Source: Paenibacillus daejeonensis DSM 15491
GTDB lineage: Bacteria > Bacillota > Bacilli > Paenibacillales > Paenibacillaceae
NCBI RefSeq assembly: GCF_000378385.1
Contig: NZ_KB899660.1
Coordinates: forward strand, 310,001-374,000
Length of the DNA stretch: 64,000 bases
Reading direction: 5' to 3'
A program made the translations under genes and the position numbers. Positions 16,672 to 24,560 of the stretch are shown in pieces. The notes beneath the pieces are model-generated. The model saw only the letters and a list, made by a program, of their open reading frames with translations, was not told the DNA's origin and made no database searches. Numbering within the stretch: position 1 is the first letter of the stretch; each line of letters opens with the position of its first letter.

Positions 16672-17737
16672 CGCACTCTCCTCCCCCGGCCGAACCGACG
16701 GCGGCTTCGCGGGCACCCTTCTCTGGTTCTGCGTCTTGTCCATAGAGCAGCACTGTGCCCAATAGATCGGCCGGCGCCTCGGCATATTTGCGGAAGGCCT
16801 CCTCACAGCGTTCGGCGGGCAGCACGTCGCTGATCAGCGGCATTACGCGGAGGTCACCTTCCGCAATTAAGCGAATGAATTCCCCCATATTGCGGCCTTC
16901 CGTCCAACGGACGTAACCATAGGGATAATCCGTCCCTTCGCGCTCATAAACCTCGTCATACCGTCCGGGCCCGCCTGCTCTTGAGATGAGCACCTGGGCC
17001 TCCTTGGCGAACATGAGGTCTCGAGAGAACTCCGGCTTGATATCCCCAACCAGCAATACCTTGCCACAATCGCGCAACCACCGCAGGGACTGGTCGATCA
17101 GATCGCCATTCTTGCTGCTTGCGCAGATGATCACGGCATCGGCGCCGTTGCCTTCCGATAATTCAGAGAGCCTATGCCCAGCCTCCACCGGATCCGAAGC
17201 GGTATGCCGAATCCCGAGCTGACGCGCCATCTCGCAGCGTTCAGGCAGCAGATCATAGACGACTACGCGGAGACCTGCGCTGCGGGCAATCTGCGCGATT
17301 AACTGACCGAGTATACCAGCACCGATTAACATTAGTGTTTCACCAAACTGCAGGTTCGCCTGACGAACCGCATGAACTGCGATGGCCCCAAGTCCGACGG
17401 TTGATGCTTCCACACTGCTGACATGGTCCGGGATGGGAACGAGCAGGTGACGAGGCATGAGCAGCCATTCTGCATGTCTAGCATAAGGCGCGCCATAACA
17501 AGCCACGCGCTGCCCCTCCTGCCAGTCCTCCATGCCTTTGCCAATCTTGCGAATTACACCTGCCGCACTGTAGCCCAACACTACCGGATCCTCCCGATAC
17601 AACCCGTTCATCATGAGCTCAGTACCCGGGCTGATCGCCGAGCATTCCGTCTGCACCAGCACGAACCCGTCCTCGAGCGTCGGCTGCGGCACCTCAGCCC
17701 ACTGTATTAATCCCTTCTGGGATATGATTGCCTTCAT
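16658..17737 (-). CDS. MDR-family dehydrogenase lacking the zinc ligands
   Basis: The protein has a GroES-like N-terminal domain and a Rossmann domain with LMLIGAGILGQLIAQIARSA (about residues 145-165). In place of the CGxCGTD and GHE zinc motifs it has SAISPGTEL and LGYSAAGVI, as in BchC-like and other zinc-independent MDR proteins, so hydride transfer without catalytic zinc is inferred. In this context it probably oxidises or reduces a sugar hydroxyl. The C-terminus has a Gly/Ala/Glu-rich tail of about 25 residues encoded over the propeller gene start. GGAGA precedes the ATG at 17737. It follows the permease gene by 62 bases. Confidence 0.8.
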   Translation of the reverse strand: MKAIISQKGLIQWAEVPQPTLEDGFVLVQTECSAISPGTELMMNGLYREDPVVLGYSAAGVIRKIGKGMEDWQEGQRVACYGAPYARHAEWLLMPRHLLVPIPDHVSSVEASTVGLGAIAVHAVRQANLQFGETLMLIGAGILGQLIAQIARSAGLRVVVYDLLPERCEMARQLGIRHTASDPVEAGHRLSELSEGNGADAVIICASSKNGDLIDQSLRWLRDCGKVLLVGDIKPEFSRDLMFAKEAQVLISRAGGPGRYDEVYEREGTDYPYGYVRWTEGRNMGEFIRLIAEGDLRVMPLISDVLPAERCEEAFRKYAEAPADLLGTVLLYGQDAEPEKGAREAAVGSAGGGECDGRD

Positions 17738-17799
17738 CTGTATGTCTCCTTCCACCTGCTGCGGCCCTTGCTATATGCCCATGATTGCGGTGCCGTGTG

Positions 17800-18678
17800 C
17801 TATTCTTTGATCGCGCCGATCATGACGCCTTTGACGAAGTAACGCTGCAAAAAAGGATAAATGACCAGAATCGGCAACGTAGCGACGATGATGGTTGCGA
17901 ATTTTATGGATTCACTAATTCGGAACACCTCATCCTGTGTGGCGCCAGAGAGCATATTCTGAGCGGAAGACTGAATCAGAATCTCGCGCAAGATCAATTG
18001 CAGCGGATAAAGGCTGCGATCCTGTAGATAGATCATGGCAGCGAACCAACTGTTCCAGTGCCCGACTGCGTAGAACAGCGTCATGACGGCGATGACCGGC
18101 ATGGAGAGCGGCAGCACGATTCGCAGCAGAATTTTAATATCGTTGGCACCGTCAATTTTGCCCGACTCGATCAAGCTGTCCGGGATACCCTGGAAGAAGG
18201 TCCGCATGACGATGAGGTTAAAGGCACTGATTGCGCCAGGCAGCAGCAGCGCCCAGCGGGTATCGAACAGACCGAGTTCACGGACATTGAGATACGCGGG
18301 AATCAGACCGCCGCTGAAGAACATGGTGAATACTATGAAAGCCATGAAAAAGCTTTTGCCATCCAGATTACGCCTGGAGAGCGGGTACGCACCGAGCGTC
18401 GTCAGCACCAGATTAATTGCCGTACCAGCGCCTACATAGAATAAGGTGTTGCCATAGGCCTCCCAGATGCGGGCATCTTCGAAGACCAGCTTATATGCAT
18501 TGAAGTTGAAGCCCACCGGCCAGAACGTAACCCGGCTGGAGGCAATCGCATAGGCATCACTGAAGGATGACACCAGCACATACCACATGGGATACAGAAA
18601 TAGAAACGAACATACCGTCAGGAAAATGATATTTAGACTGTCGAATATTTTCTCGCCTAGACTGCGTTTGACTACCAT
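17800..18678 (-). CDS. Carbohydrate ABC permease, LplC/YtcP type
   Basis: The 292-residue protein has six predicted membrane segments (first at about 15-37, last at about 257-277) and the inner-membrane EAA loop ESGKIDGANDIKILLRIVLP that docks the ATPase. It ends with the family signature FLQRYFVKGVMIGAIKE. It pairs with the LplB-type permease just upstream (19 bases apart) and the lipoprotein at 19753. GGAGGAG 7 bases before the ATG at 18678 decides the start. No ATPase is encoded nearby. Confidence 0.9.
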   Translation of the reverse strand: MVVKRSLGEKIFDSLNIIFLTVCSFLFLYPMWYVLVSSFSDAYAIASSRVTFWPVGFNFNAYKLVFEDARIWEAYGNTLFYVGAGTAINLVLTTLGAYPLSRRNLDGKSFFMAFIVFTMFFSGGLIPAYLNVRELGLFDTRWALLLPGAISAFNLIVMRTFFQGIPDSLIESGKIDGANDIKILLRIVLPLSMPVIAVMTLFYAVGHWNSWFAAMIYLQDRSLYPLQLILREILIQSSAQNMLSGATQDEVFRISESIKFATIIVATLPILVIYPFLQRYFVKGVMIGAIKE

Positions 18679-18697
18679 GAGCCTTCTCTCCTCCCCA

Positions 18698-19654
18698 TCA
18701 CCATAGACTGCTGTCGGTCGTCTTGCGGCTGATGCGATTAGCGATGACAAGCAGCGTGAAATTGATGACCGAGTTGAACAAACCGACCGCTGCGGTAAAG
18801 CTGTAGTCCGCCTCCATTACTCCTCGCCGATAAACGAAGGTGGAGATGACGTCTGCGGTAATATAAGTGCTGGGATTGTACAGCAAAATGATCTTATCCC
18901 ATCCGACATTCAGCAGCGTGCCTACATTCAAGATCAGCAGGATCAGCACCGTGGGAAGAATGCCCGGGAGCGTTACATTGAGCAGCTGCTTCCAGCGTCC
19001 CGCCCCGTCGATGACGGCCGCCTCATAGAGACTGGGGTTAATACCGGATAGTGCCGCCAGGTAGATGATGGAGTTCCACCCGAGACTCTGCCACAACCCG
19101 GACCCTACGTAAATGGACCGGAACCATTCGGGCAGAATCAGAAACTGAATAGGCTCGTTCACAATCCCGATCCACAGCAGCAGGGAGTTAATGATTCCAC
19201 CTGGTTTGGTAAAGTCAATAATCATGCCGCAGATGACAATCAGCGAGATGAAGTGCGGCAGATACGATATGGTCTGGATGGCAGATTTGAATTTTTTGAC
19301 CCGGAGTTCATTAAGCAGCAGCGCAAACGCCACAGAGGCCGGGAAAATAATAATGAGCGAGTAAAAGCTCATCAGAAAGGTGTTTTTAAGCAGACGCCAA
19401 AAATAATAGCTCTCAAAAAACTTCTCGAAATTGCGGAAACCGATCCAGGGACTATTCTCAATCCCAAGGTACGGGTTAAATTGCTTGAAGGCAATCAAGG
19501 CCCCGTACATGGGCTTGTATTCAAAGATCAGAAAAAACAAAATCGGAGGAAGCAGCATCAAATACAAATAACGGTTGGCCACCATACGCCTTAACAAAGG
19601 AGAAAATTTCCCAGCCGATCGCGTGCGACTGGCAGTCTTAGATGGAAGTGCCAT
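18698..19654 (-). CDS. Carbohydrate ABC permease, LplB type
   Basis: This 318-residue permease begins with a basic stretch followed by LYLMLLPPILFFLIFEYKPM and MYGALIAFKQFNPY, the usual LplB signature, and has six membrane segments. Its EAA loop is YEAAVIDGAGRWKQLLNVTLPG near residue 205. It works with the LplC-type partner and the lipoprotein as importer of an unidentified oligosaccharide. AAGGAGG lies 5 bases before the ATG at 19654. Confidence 0.9.
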   Translation of the reverse strand: MALPSKTASRTRSAGKFSPLLRRMVANRYLYLMLLPPILFFLIFEYKPMYGALIAFKQFNPYLGIENSPWIGFRNFEKFFESYYFWRLLKNTFLMSFYSLIIIFPASVAFALLLNELRVKKFKSAIQTISYLPHFISLIVICGMIIDFTKPGGIINSLLLWIGIVNEPIQFLILPEWFRSIYVGSGLWQSLGWNSIIYLAALSGINPSLYEAAVIDGAGRWKQLLNVTLPGILPTVLILLILNVGTLLNVGWDKIILLYNPSTYITADVISTFVYRRGVMEADYSFTAAVGLFNSVINFTLLVIANRISRKTTDSSLW

Positions 19655-19685
19655 AATGGCCTCCTTTCCCGGAATAGACACTGCT

Positions 19686-19736
19686 CTGTCGCAGGAGCAG
19701 GGATACTGGCTACCTGTATTCCCTGCTCAGCGACAG
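19686..19736 (-). terminator. Intercistronic hairpin between SBP and permease genes
   Basis: CTGTCGC (19686-19692) pairs with GCGACAG (19730-19736), and inside it GAGCAGGG pairs with CCCTGCTC. The result is a long stem with small bulges and no T-run. Such hairpins usually stabilise the upstream SBP transcript and lower read-through into the permeases. Confidence 0.65.
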
Positions 19737-19752
19737 CCATGCATTTAATCGG

Positions 19753-21417
19753 CTAGGATTGCGACTTGAATCGTTCGTAAGCGGCTTGGTATTGCTCCAG
19801 CACCTGATTGATGCCCATTTGCTCCATCTGCGTGATAACTGATGCATAATCTTCGACAGCCCCGCGACCCATGATCATGGCGTTGACGGTCTCAGCGACG
19901 AAGGTCTGAATATCCGCCATCAGCGGAACGGTAATATCGGATTCTTCTGTCGTAAATTGAACCGGTGGCATCTTGGCATCAAAGTCGAGGAAATCACTGT
20001 ACAATTCAAGTGGATTTTCCGTCTGCCCGTTGGCAATTCGAATTTGCTCAGCATATCTCGGATCAGCCACGGTAGCCCAGCTGCCACCACCGATGGTGTG
20101 ATTCAAGAGTTCCTGTGTGTTCGTCAGACCGTTACTCGGATGAGTGACTTCCTCTTTATATACCGGCTCGCCATCCACCAGTTCGTATGAGATGTCTTCT
20201 ACACCGAAGTTATTGAGCAGGATGCCTTCTTCCGAGTATTGGTAATCGAGCCATTTGACGACCTCCACCGGATTTGGCGTCTGCGAGGATACTGCCAGCC
20301 CGTGAGCGGCTGCCTGCCAACGGAAGGAGGCATGTCGTTGGTCGCCATTAGGTCCTTTCGGTGGCAGCACAGGCGAGATTTTGAAGGTCTCGTGCTTGCC
20401 TTCCATCAATGTGGTGAAGTTACCCATGTAAGAGCCTGACCAGCCAAACCACGCTCCTGCTTTGTCTGTTGTTACCTTCTCCGTCAGCGATTGGAACGTG
20501 TTGTCAACCAGGTAATTCGGGTCAAGCAGCCGTTCATCGTACAGTTTGCGGAGGTAGGATACGACCTCTTGGAACCGCGGGTCTGCAGGCCCGTACTTCA
20601 CTTCGCCATTGTCGACGAAAAATCCGTATTCGACACCAAAGGCCGGAGCGAACAGGAACATGATATTTTCCAAACTGACCGTAACGAGGGGAATTTCATC
20701 CTGGCTGCCGTTGCCGTTGGGATCCTGCTCACGGAAGGCCTTGAGCGTCTCATACCAGTCATCTGTCGTTTCTGGCATCGGCAGTTCCAGCTTATCCAGC
20801 CAGTCCTGGCGAATCTGCGGGAACATCTGCGTCAGATCCTCCGAGGCAAGCGCCAGGTTCGGTAAGTAATAGATATGTCCTTCAGGAGAAGTAATCTGTC
20901 CCCGGATGTCCGGGTTCTCATCGAGAATTTTGGAGAAGTTGGGGGCATGCTCTGCCAGCAGATCCTCTAACGGGAGCAGTGCGCCCCAATTCCCATACTT
21001 GGTCGCTTCCGTTCCCCATACGTCCGAATAGATGATATCCGTCAACTGACCCGAGCTCATCATGAGGTTGAAGGCTTCCGCACTTGCCTCTGTCGTATGC
21101 TGAAACGCAATATGAATGTTCGTGTTCTCTTCCATCTTCTGAAAGGAGTGCTTTTCATTAAAGTCCGTGCCTCTGAAGTTGCCGCCACTCGGCGACCAAA
21201 GCGTCAGCTCCAGCTTATCTTGGGCAATCGGCAGGGTTAACCCGCCAACCGAGCGCGTTCCCTCTCCCCCACTCTCGGATGTATTGCCTTCTCCTGCTGC
21301 TGGTGGAGGTGTATTGGTGTTCCCACCATTTGTACCATTATTACCGCTGCATGCTCCCAGCATCATACTTGCCGTCAAGACAACCGCCGTTTGAACCAAC
21401 CATTTACGCTTCGTCAT
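19753..21417 (-). CDS. Extracellular solute-binding lipoprotein (LipO/YtcQ type)
   Basis: The 554-residue protein has a lipoprotein signal (MTKRKWLVQTAVVLTASMML then GAC, lipobox Cys near residue 23) followed by a Gly/Asn/Thr-rich linker and a large family 1-like sugar-binding domain (WSPSGGNFRGTDF, MEENTNIHIAFQ, GHIYYLPN, WLDYQYSEEG). It captures the sugar outside the membrane for the two permeases downstream. The ATG at 21417 has AGGGGG only at 12 bases; an in-frame TTG at 21429 is an alternative start. It is controlled by a promoter and GntR-type operators within 21576-21795. Confidence 0.88.
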   Translation of the reverse strand: MTKRKWLVQTAVVLTASMMLGACSGNNGTNGGNTNTPPPAAGEGNTSESGGEGTRSVGGLTLPIAQDKLELTLWSPSGGNFRGTDFNEKHSFQKMEENTNIHIAFQHTTEASAEAFNLMMSSGQLTDIIYSDVWGTEATKYGNWGALLPLEDLLAEHAPNFSKILDENPDIRGQITSPEGHIYYLPNLALASEDLTQMFPQIRQDWLDKLELPMPETTDDWYETLKAFREQDPNGNGSQDEIPLVTVSLENIMFLFAPAFGVEYGFFVDNGEVKYGPADPRFQEVVSYLRKLYDERLLDPNYLVDNTFQSLTEKVTTDKAGAWFGWSGSYMGNFTTLMEGKHETFKISPVLPPKGPNGDQRHASFRWQAAAHGLAVSSQTPNPVEVVKWLDYQYSEEGILLNNFGVEDISYELVDGEPVYKEEVTHPSNGLTNTQELLNHTIGGGSWATVADPRYAEQIRIANGQTENPLELYSDFLDFDAKMPPVQFTTEESDITVPLMADIQTFVAETVNAMIMGRGAVEDYASVITQMEQMGINQVLEQYQAAYERFKSQS

Positions 21418-21575
21418 TTTTGTCGTCAACCCCCTGGGGCTCATTCATATGAATGAAAGATTTAAGTACACTTTGGAACCGAACATGGCACTTTTCACAT
21501 TGAATCTGCTGTACATTACGACCTGATGTTGCAGCTTCACCTCCATTGCGAATCGGGTTGACAGTTTTGATAAAG

Positions 21576-21631
21576 ATGCAGTTATACATCTGTTGTACAT
21601 CATGATAACTGCATTTCACGATTTTTGTCAA
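21576..21631 (-). promoter_or_regulatory. Second promoter and 39-bp dyad (GntR site O1)
   Basis: ATGCAGTTAT (21576-21585) and ATAACTGCAT (21605-21614) are perfect inverted arms around a 19-base centre that contains CTGTTGTACATC (21590-21601). The same 12 bases occur in site O2. A possible second promoter has TTGACA (minus strand, 21626-21631), an 18-base spacer and TATCAT (21602-21607), with the operator sequence right after the -10. Confidence 0.5.
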
Positions 21632-21664
21632 CGCTTTCATCGTAATTTTCTGCTCGAACGGCCC

Positions 21665-21697
21665 TTAAACGGTGGATAATCTTGGTTTTTGAGCCAT
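21665..21697 (-). CDS. Candidate 10-residue leader peptide
   Basis: A perfect AAGGAGG (minus strand, 21703-21709) lies 5 bases before an ATG at 21697, which opens the reading frame MAQKPRLSTV and a stop. It sits in the long 5' leader of the SBP mRNA, between the two promoter/operator sites. No other gene starts there, so the strong ribosome binding site suggests a translated leader or a relic. Function is unknown. Confidence 0.35.
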   Translation of the reverse strand: MAQKPRLSTV

Positions 21698-21749
21698 TTC
21701 TGCCTCCTTACAGTGCAGCAATCAGGATGTAACCCTCCACCAACTGTTG

Positions 21750-21795
21750 TACATCTGATGTATTTTATTATAATTTTGCCAACAGGCCTTGTCAA
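21750..21795 (-). promoter_or_regulatory. Consensus SigA promoter with GntR operator O2
   Basis: On the minus strand TTGACA (21790-21795) and TATAAT (21767-21772) are separated by exactly 17 bases. TACATCTGATGTA (21750-21762), a 6-1-6 palindrome, begins 4 bases after the -10, over the transcription start. CTGTTGTACATC here (21744-21755) repeats the sequence at O1. This is the main promoter of the sugar operon, and a repressor at this spot would block it. Confidence 0.75.
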
Positions 21796-21846
21796 CTAAT
21801 TTGTCATCAAATCCATTTATTGAGTTAGGTTATCTGACATAAAAAA

Positions 21847-21893
21847 GAAGCGTTGGCGACCGGACCTTGTTCAGGCTCGGTAGTCAACGCTTC
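21847..21893 (-). terminator. Terminator of the gntR-type gene
   Basis: GAAGCGTTG (21847-21855) and CAACGCTTC (21885-21893) form the outer stem, with additional pairing inside. A T-run follows on the minus strand. It separates the regulator gene from the sugar operon it precedes. Confidence 0.8.
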
Positions 21894-21906
21894 ATCCCAG
21901 GCAATC

Positions 21907-23313
21907 TTACACGCCGGACTTTAATCGTTCTTGTTGAATCAACTGTGTTATTTCTTCATGAAGCTCCTGTTCCCCAATGAGATTGGACCAGTAGGCATTG
22001 AGCAGCTTGCGGAAGCTTCGCAATGCAGCAATGGGCAGTCCGAGCTCGCTGTGGTAGAAGAAGGCCGGCAGCAGCTCTCTGTACATCAGATAACGTGAAG
22101 GCCTGTTTAAGTTGCTCGTAGCCGCCGTCTCTGCAACCAGCTTGCGCGCTGGAATGCTGACCGTCTTCTCCCTGATTAGGCTCTGGGCCTCTTCCGAGGC
22201 GAGGAAACGCACGAATTGCCGGGCAGCTTCCTTCTGCCGCGAATTGGCGGCGACTGCCGCCCCGATTGTAACCATCAGCATCCGTTGGGGGTCACGGGCT
22301 TTCAGTGTCGGCAGTGGCGCAAGATCATAATCGAGCGATAAGTCCTTGAAGGCATTCAGATTGAAATACGTAGCCAGCACCATGGACACCTGCCCATTCA
22401 CGAAGAGCGAGATCGTTTCGTCTTCATGATCCCCCGCCAGATACTTGGGGAAGATCCGGTGGTTATTCACCAGCCCACTGTAAATGCTTAAGCTCTTCAC
22501 TGTCTCCGGACTTAACGTGCTTGCTCCGGACGAATCCGTGACCGTGTGCAGTCCACTCTGCAGGAGGAAAACCGAGTAACGGTTCTCAGATGCAGGTACG
22601 AAATAAACCGCGTGCTTGCCAAGCCGCTCCGACAGCGTCTCTGCCGCCCGGATCAGATCATCCCAGGTCCAATAGCTATCCGGCTCTGGCACGCCGGCCT
22701 CTCTGAAATGCGCACGATTGTAACATAAGATGACGGGAGAAAAGGAAATAGGATACGCATATAGCTCATCGTTCTCCCAAAAAGCTTCTGTAGCGATTGG
22801 ATACAACCCAGCATCCGGCTCCAACGGATCAAGCAGCGCTGTCTGTTTGTTCTCTGACAGTTCCTGAAACTGCACACTATTCAGAGAAATTACATCCAGC
22901 ATCCCGTTGTTGATCATCTCTGTTGCAGAGTTTACGTGATTAAAATCATTGAGCGTCACCGGGAACACATGAATGCCTGGATGCTGACGGTGGAAAGCCG
23001 CAATTAATTCATCCAGCAGGAAATCTTGCGACAAGGATGCGCTGCAGCCAAAATGAATGCGGATCCGTTCCTGAGTCGAGTCCAGTACCATGCTTCCTAC
23101 GCGGTCGATCTTGACGATTAACGATTCTTGGACGAGCGCGTCCAGTCCCTTGCGCACAGATTTATTACTGAGCTGGTATTGCTTGGCGAGCGTGCTCTCG
23201 GCAGGCAAATAGGAGCCCGGCTGCAGCACCCCACTCAGAATATCCGTCCGTAATTTATCAATCATATAGTCCAGTCGTTCCCGAAAAGAATGGCGACCTG
23301 GTTTATTTGTCAT
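21907..23313 (-). CDS. GntR regulator fused to a solute-binding-protein-like sensor
   Basis: Residues about 10-75 are a GntR winged helix (KLRTDILSGVLQPGSYLPAE, LAKQYQLSNKSVRKGLDAL). Residues about 85-465 resemble a family 1 extracellular sugar-binding protein (LDELIAAFHRQHPGIHVF, WTWDDLIRAAETL, FVNGQVSMVLATYFN, ARQFVRFLASEEAQ), but without a signal peptide, so it is a cytoplasmic sensor. The inferred role is a repressor that releases O1/O2 upon binding the imported sugar. AGGGAGA lies 7 bases before the ATG at 23313. It is 490 bases upstream of, and codirectional with, the importer operon. Confidence 0.85.
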   Translation of the reverse strand: MTNKPGRHSFRERLDYMIDKLRTDILSGVLQPGSYLPAESTLAKQYQLSNKSVRKGLDALVQESLIVKIDRVGSMVLDSTQERIRIHFGCSASLSQDFLLDELIAAFHRQHPGIHVFPVTLNDFNHVNSATEMINNGMLDVISLNSVQFQELSENKQTALLDPLEPDAGLYPIATEAFWENDELYAYPISFSPVILCYNRAHFREAGVPEPDSYWTWDDLIRAAETLSERLGKHAVYFVPASENRYSVFLLQSGLHTVTDSSGASTLSPETVKSLSIYSGLVNNHRIFPKYLAGDHEDETISLFVNGQVSMVLATYFNLNAFKDLSLDYDLAPLPTLKARDPQRMLMVTIGAAVAANSRQKEAARQFVRFLASEEAQSLIREKTVSIPARKLVAETAATSNLNRPSRYLMYRELLPAFFYHSELGLPIAALRSFRKLLNAYWSNLIGEQELHEEITQLIQQERLKSGV

Positions 23314-23433
23314 GTACAATTCTCCCTACAACCAATAGTTTTACATCATAACATCTCTTATTGTGCTTGAATCACAGGCAGATGTCAATTCGTTTTGCTT
23401 GATAAAAACCGCTCCTATTTCGAACCATGTCTA

Positions 23434-23442
23434 TGCTATAAT
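23434..23442 (+). promoter_or_regulatory. Extended -10 promoter
   Basis: TGCTATAAT gives a TGn-extended consensus -10 (TATAAT at 23437-23442) with a poor -35 region. It would drive the phosphotransferase gene at 23472. Confidence 0.6.
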
Positions 23443-23471
23443 TCAGTATAGCAGGAAATAACAGGAAAGGG

Positions 23472-24545
23472 ATGATGTACGTGCAATCTTTCGTGGCATT
23501 TGATAACGAAGAACAACGAATAGCGCTGCTCAAGCGGTCCCGACATGTATGTCTGACCGCCTTGCAGCGCTATGATTTGGAATGGACCGGCATTTCGTAC
23601 ATACAGATGTCGGAATCCGTAACCTACCGAATTACCAGCCACCCGGACCACCAGTATTTGCTGCGCATACATATTGGAAAGTCCAATCAGGCTGAGATCG
23701 CGTCGGAGTTGGCTTTTTTGCGTGCCTTGAACGACCACAGCGACATTGAAGTTCCTACAGGTATAGCCAGTCTGGATGGAAGCGAGGTACTGGAGATTAC
23801 TGCGGAGCACGATGACGAGCCTCCACTGCTTGTGACCGTAATGAAATGGATGGATGGCGAGCCCGTTCATGGCGCTGTTATGGACAACCATGCAATGGCC
23901 GTCGGCGTGATGATTGCCCGACTGCACGCAGCATCCATGTTATTTGTCCCGGGCGAGAATTTTACCAGACCTTCACTTGACGCGGATTCCTTCAAGGGTA
24001 AGTTCGCCAAGCTTGCGAACTACAGGGACCGGTTTGTATCGGATGCGGACTGGGCGTTATACCAGGAGGCGGCTGCTAAGGTAGTATCGCATCTCTCCGA
24101 AATGAAGCCAACAAGCGAGAATTACGGCCTCATCCATGGTGATTTACATCTGGGCAATATCGTGTTTCGGGACGGCGCGCCTTTCCCCATTGATTTTGGC
24201 CTATGTGGATACGGCTACTACCTCTATGATGTTGCCTCGGTTATGTTGGGACTAAATCCTACCCAACGCTGGCTGTTGCTGGATCGTTACGAGGCACTGC
24301 GCGGATCTAATCCGAATTCGAGCCATCTCTTGGAGACCTTTTTCATCATGATCATGATCGAGAATTACAGTCACCATGCACCCAATCCAGCAGAAACGGA
24401 GTCGCTTCAATCAGAGCAACCGTCCGCGCTTGCTTATCTGCGCAAATTTGTGGAGGGAGCTGCCTTTCTTTTCGAGCTTATAGAGCCGGCTGGACGTGAC
24501 CTTGAAGTGAGTAGTCACCCGCCGCTTGATCCAAGTCTCAGCTAA
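23472..24545 (+). CDS. APH-family phosphotransferase
   Basis: This 357-residue kinase-fold protein shows the Brenner motif LIHGDLHLGNIVF (about residues 218-230, catalytic Asp) and PIDFGLCGYGYYLYD (the DFG-type metal-binding Asp), with an N-lobe containing YLLRIHIGKS. The family includes aminoglycoside, choline, homoserine and stress-response protein kinases; no specific substrate is indicated and resistance should not be assumed. AGGAAAGGG precedes three possible starts (ATG 23472, ATG 23475, GTG 23481). It is divergent from the gntR-type gene and convergent with the GH43 gene. Confidence 0.8.
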   Translation: MMYVQSFVAFDNEEQRIALLKRSRHVCLTALQRYDLEWTGISYIQMSESVTYRITSHPDHQYLLRIHIGKSNQAEIASELAFLRALNDHSDIEVPTGIASLDGSEVLEITAEHDDEPPLLVTVMKWMDGEPVHGAVMDNHAMAVGVMIARLHAASMLFVPGENFTRPSLDADSFKGKFAKLANYRDRFVSDADWALYQEAAAKVVSHLSEMKPTSENYGLIHGDLHLGNIVFRDGAPFPIDFGLCGYGYYLYDVASVMLGLNPTQRWLLLDRYEALRGSNPNSSHLLETFFIMIMIENYSHHAPNPAETESLQSEQPSALAYLRKFVEGAAFLFELIEPAGRDLEVSSHPPLDPSLS

Positions 24546-24560
24546 CGCCTAAGCGTTAGC
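24541..24560. terminator. Palindrome over two convergent stop codons
   Basis: GCTAACGC (24541-24548) and GCGTTAGC (24553-24560) form a perfect 8-bp stem with a CTAA loop. The TAA of the phosphotransferase gene and the TAG of the GH43 gene both lie inside it. The T-runs are weak, so termination efficiency is uncertain. Confidence 0.5.

Noticed and set aside
21404-21640. A 78-residue open frame in the leader of the sugar operon
   Set aside because: It has no ribosome binding site, overlaps the dyad and second promoter as well as the SBP start, and resembles no known protein.
23472-24545. Aminoglycoside resistance gene
   Set aside because: Only the general APH-fold motifs are present, which are shared with many metabolic kinases; nothing indicates antibiotic specificity.
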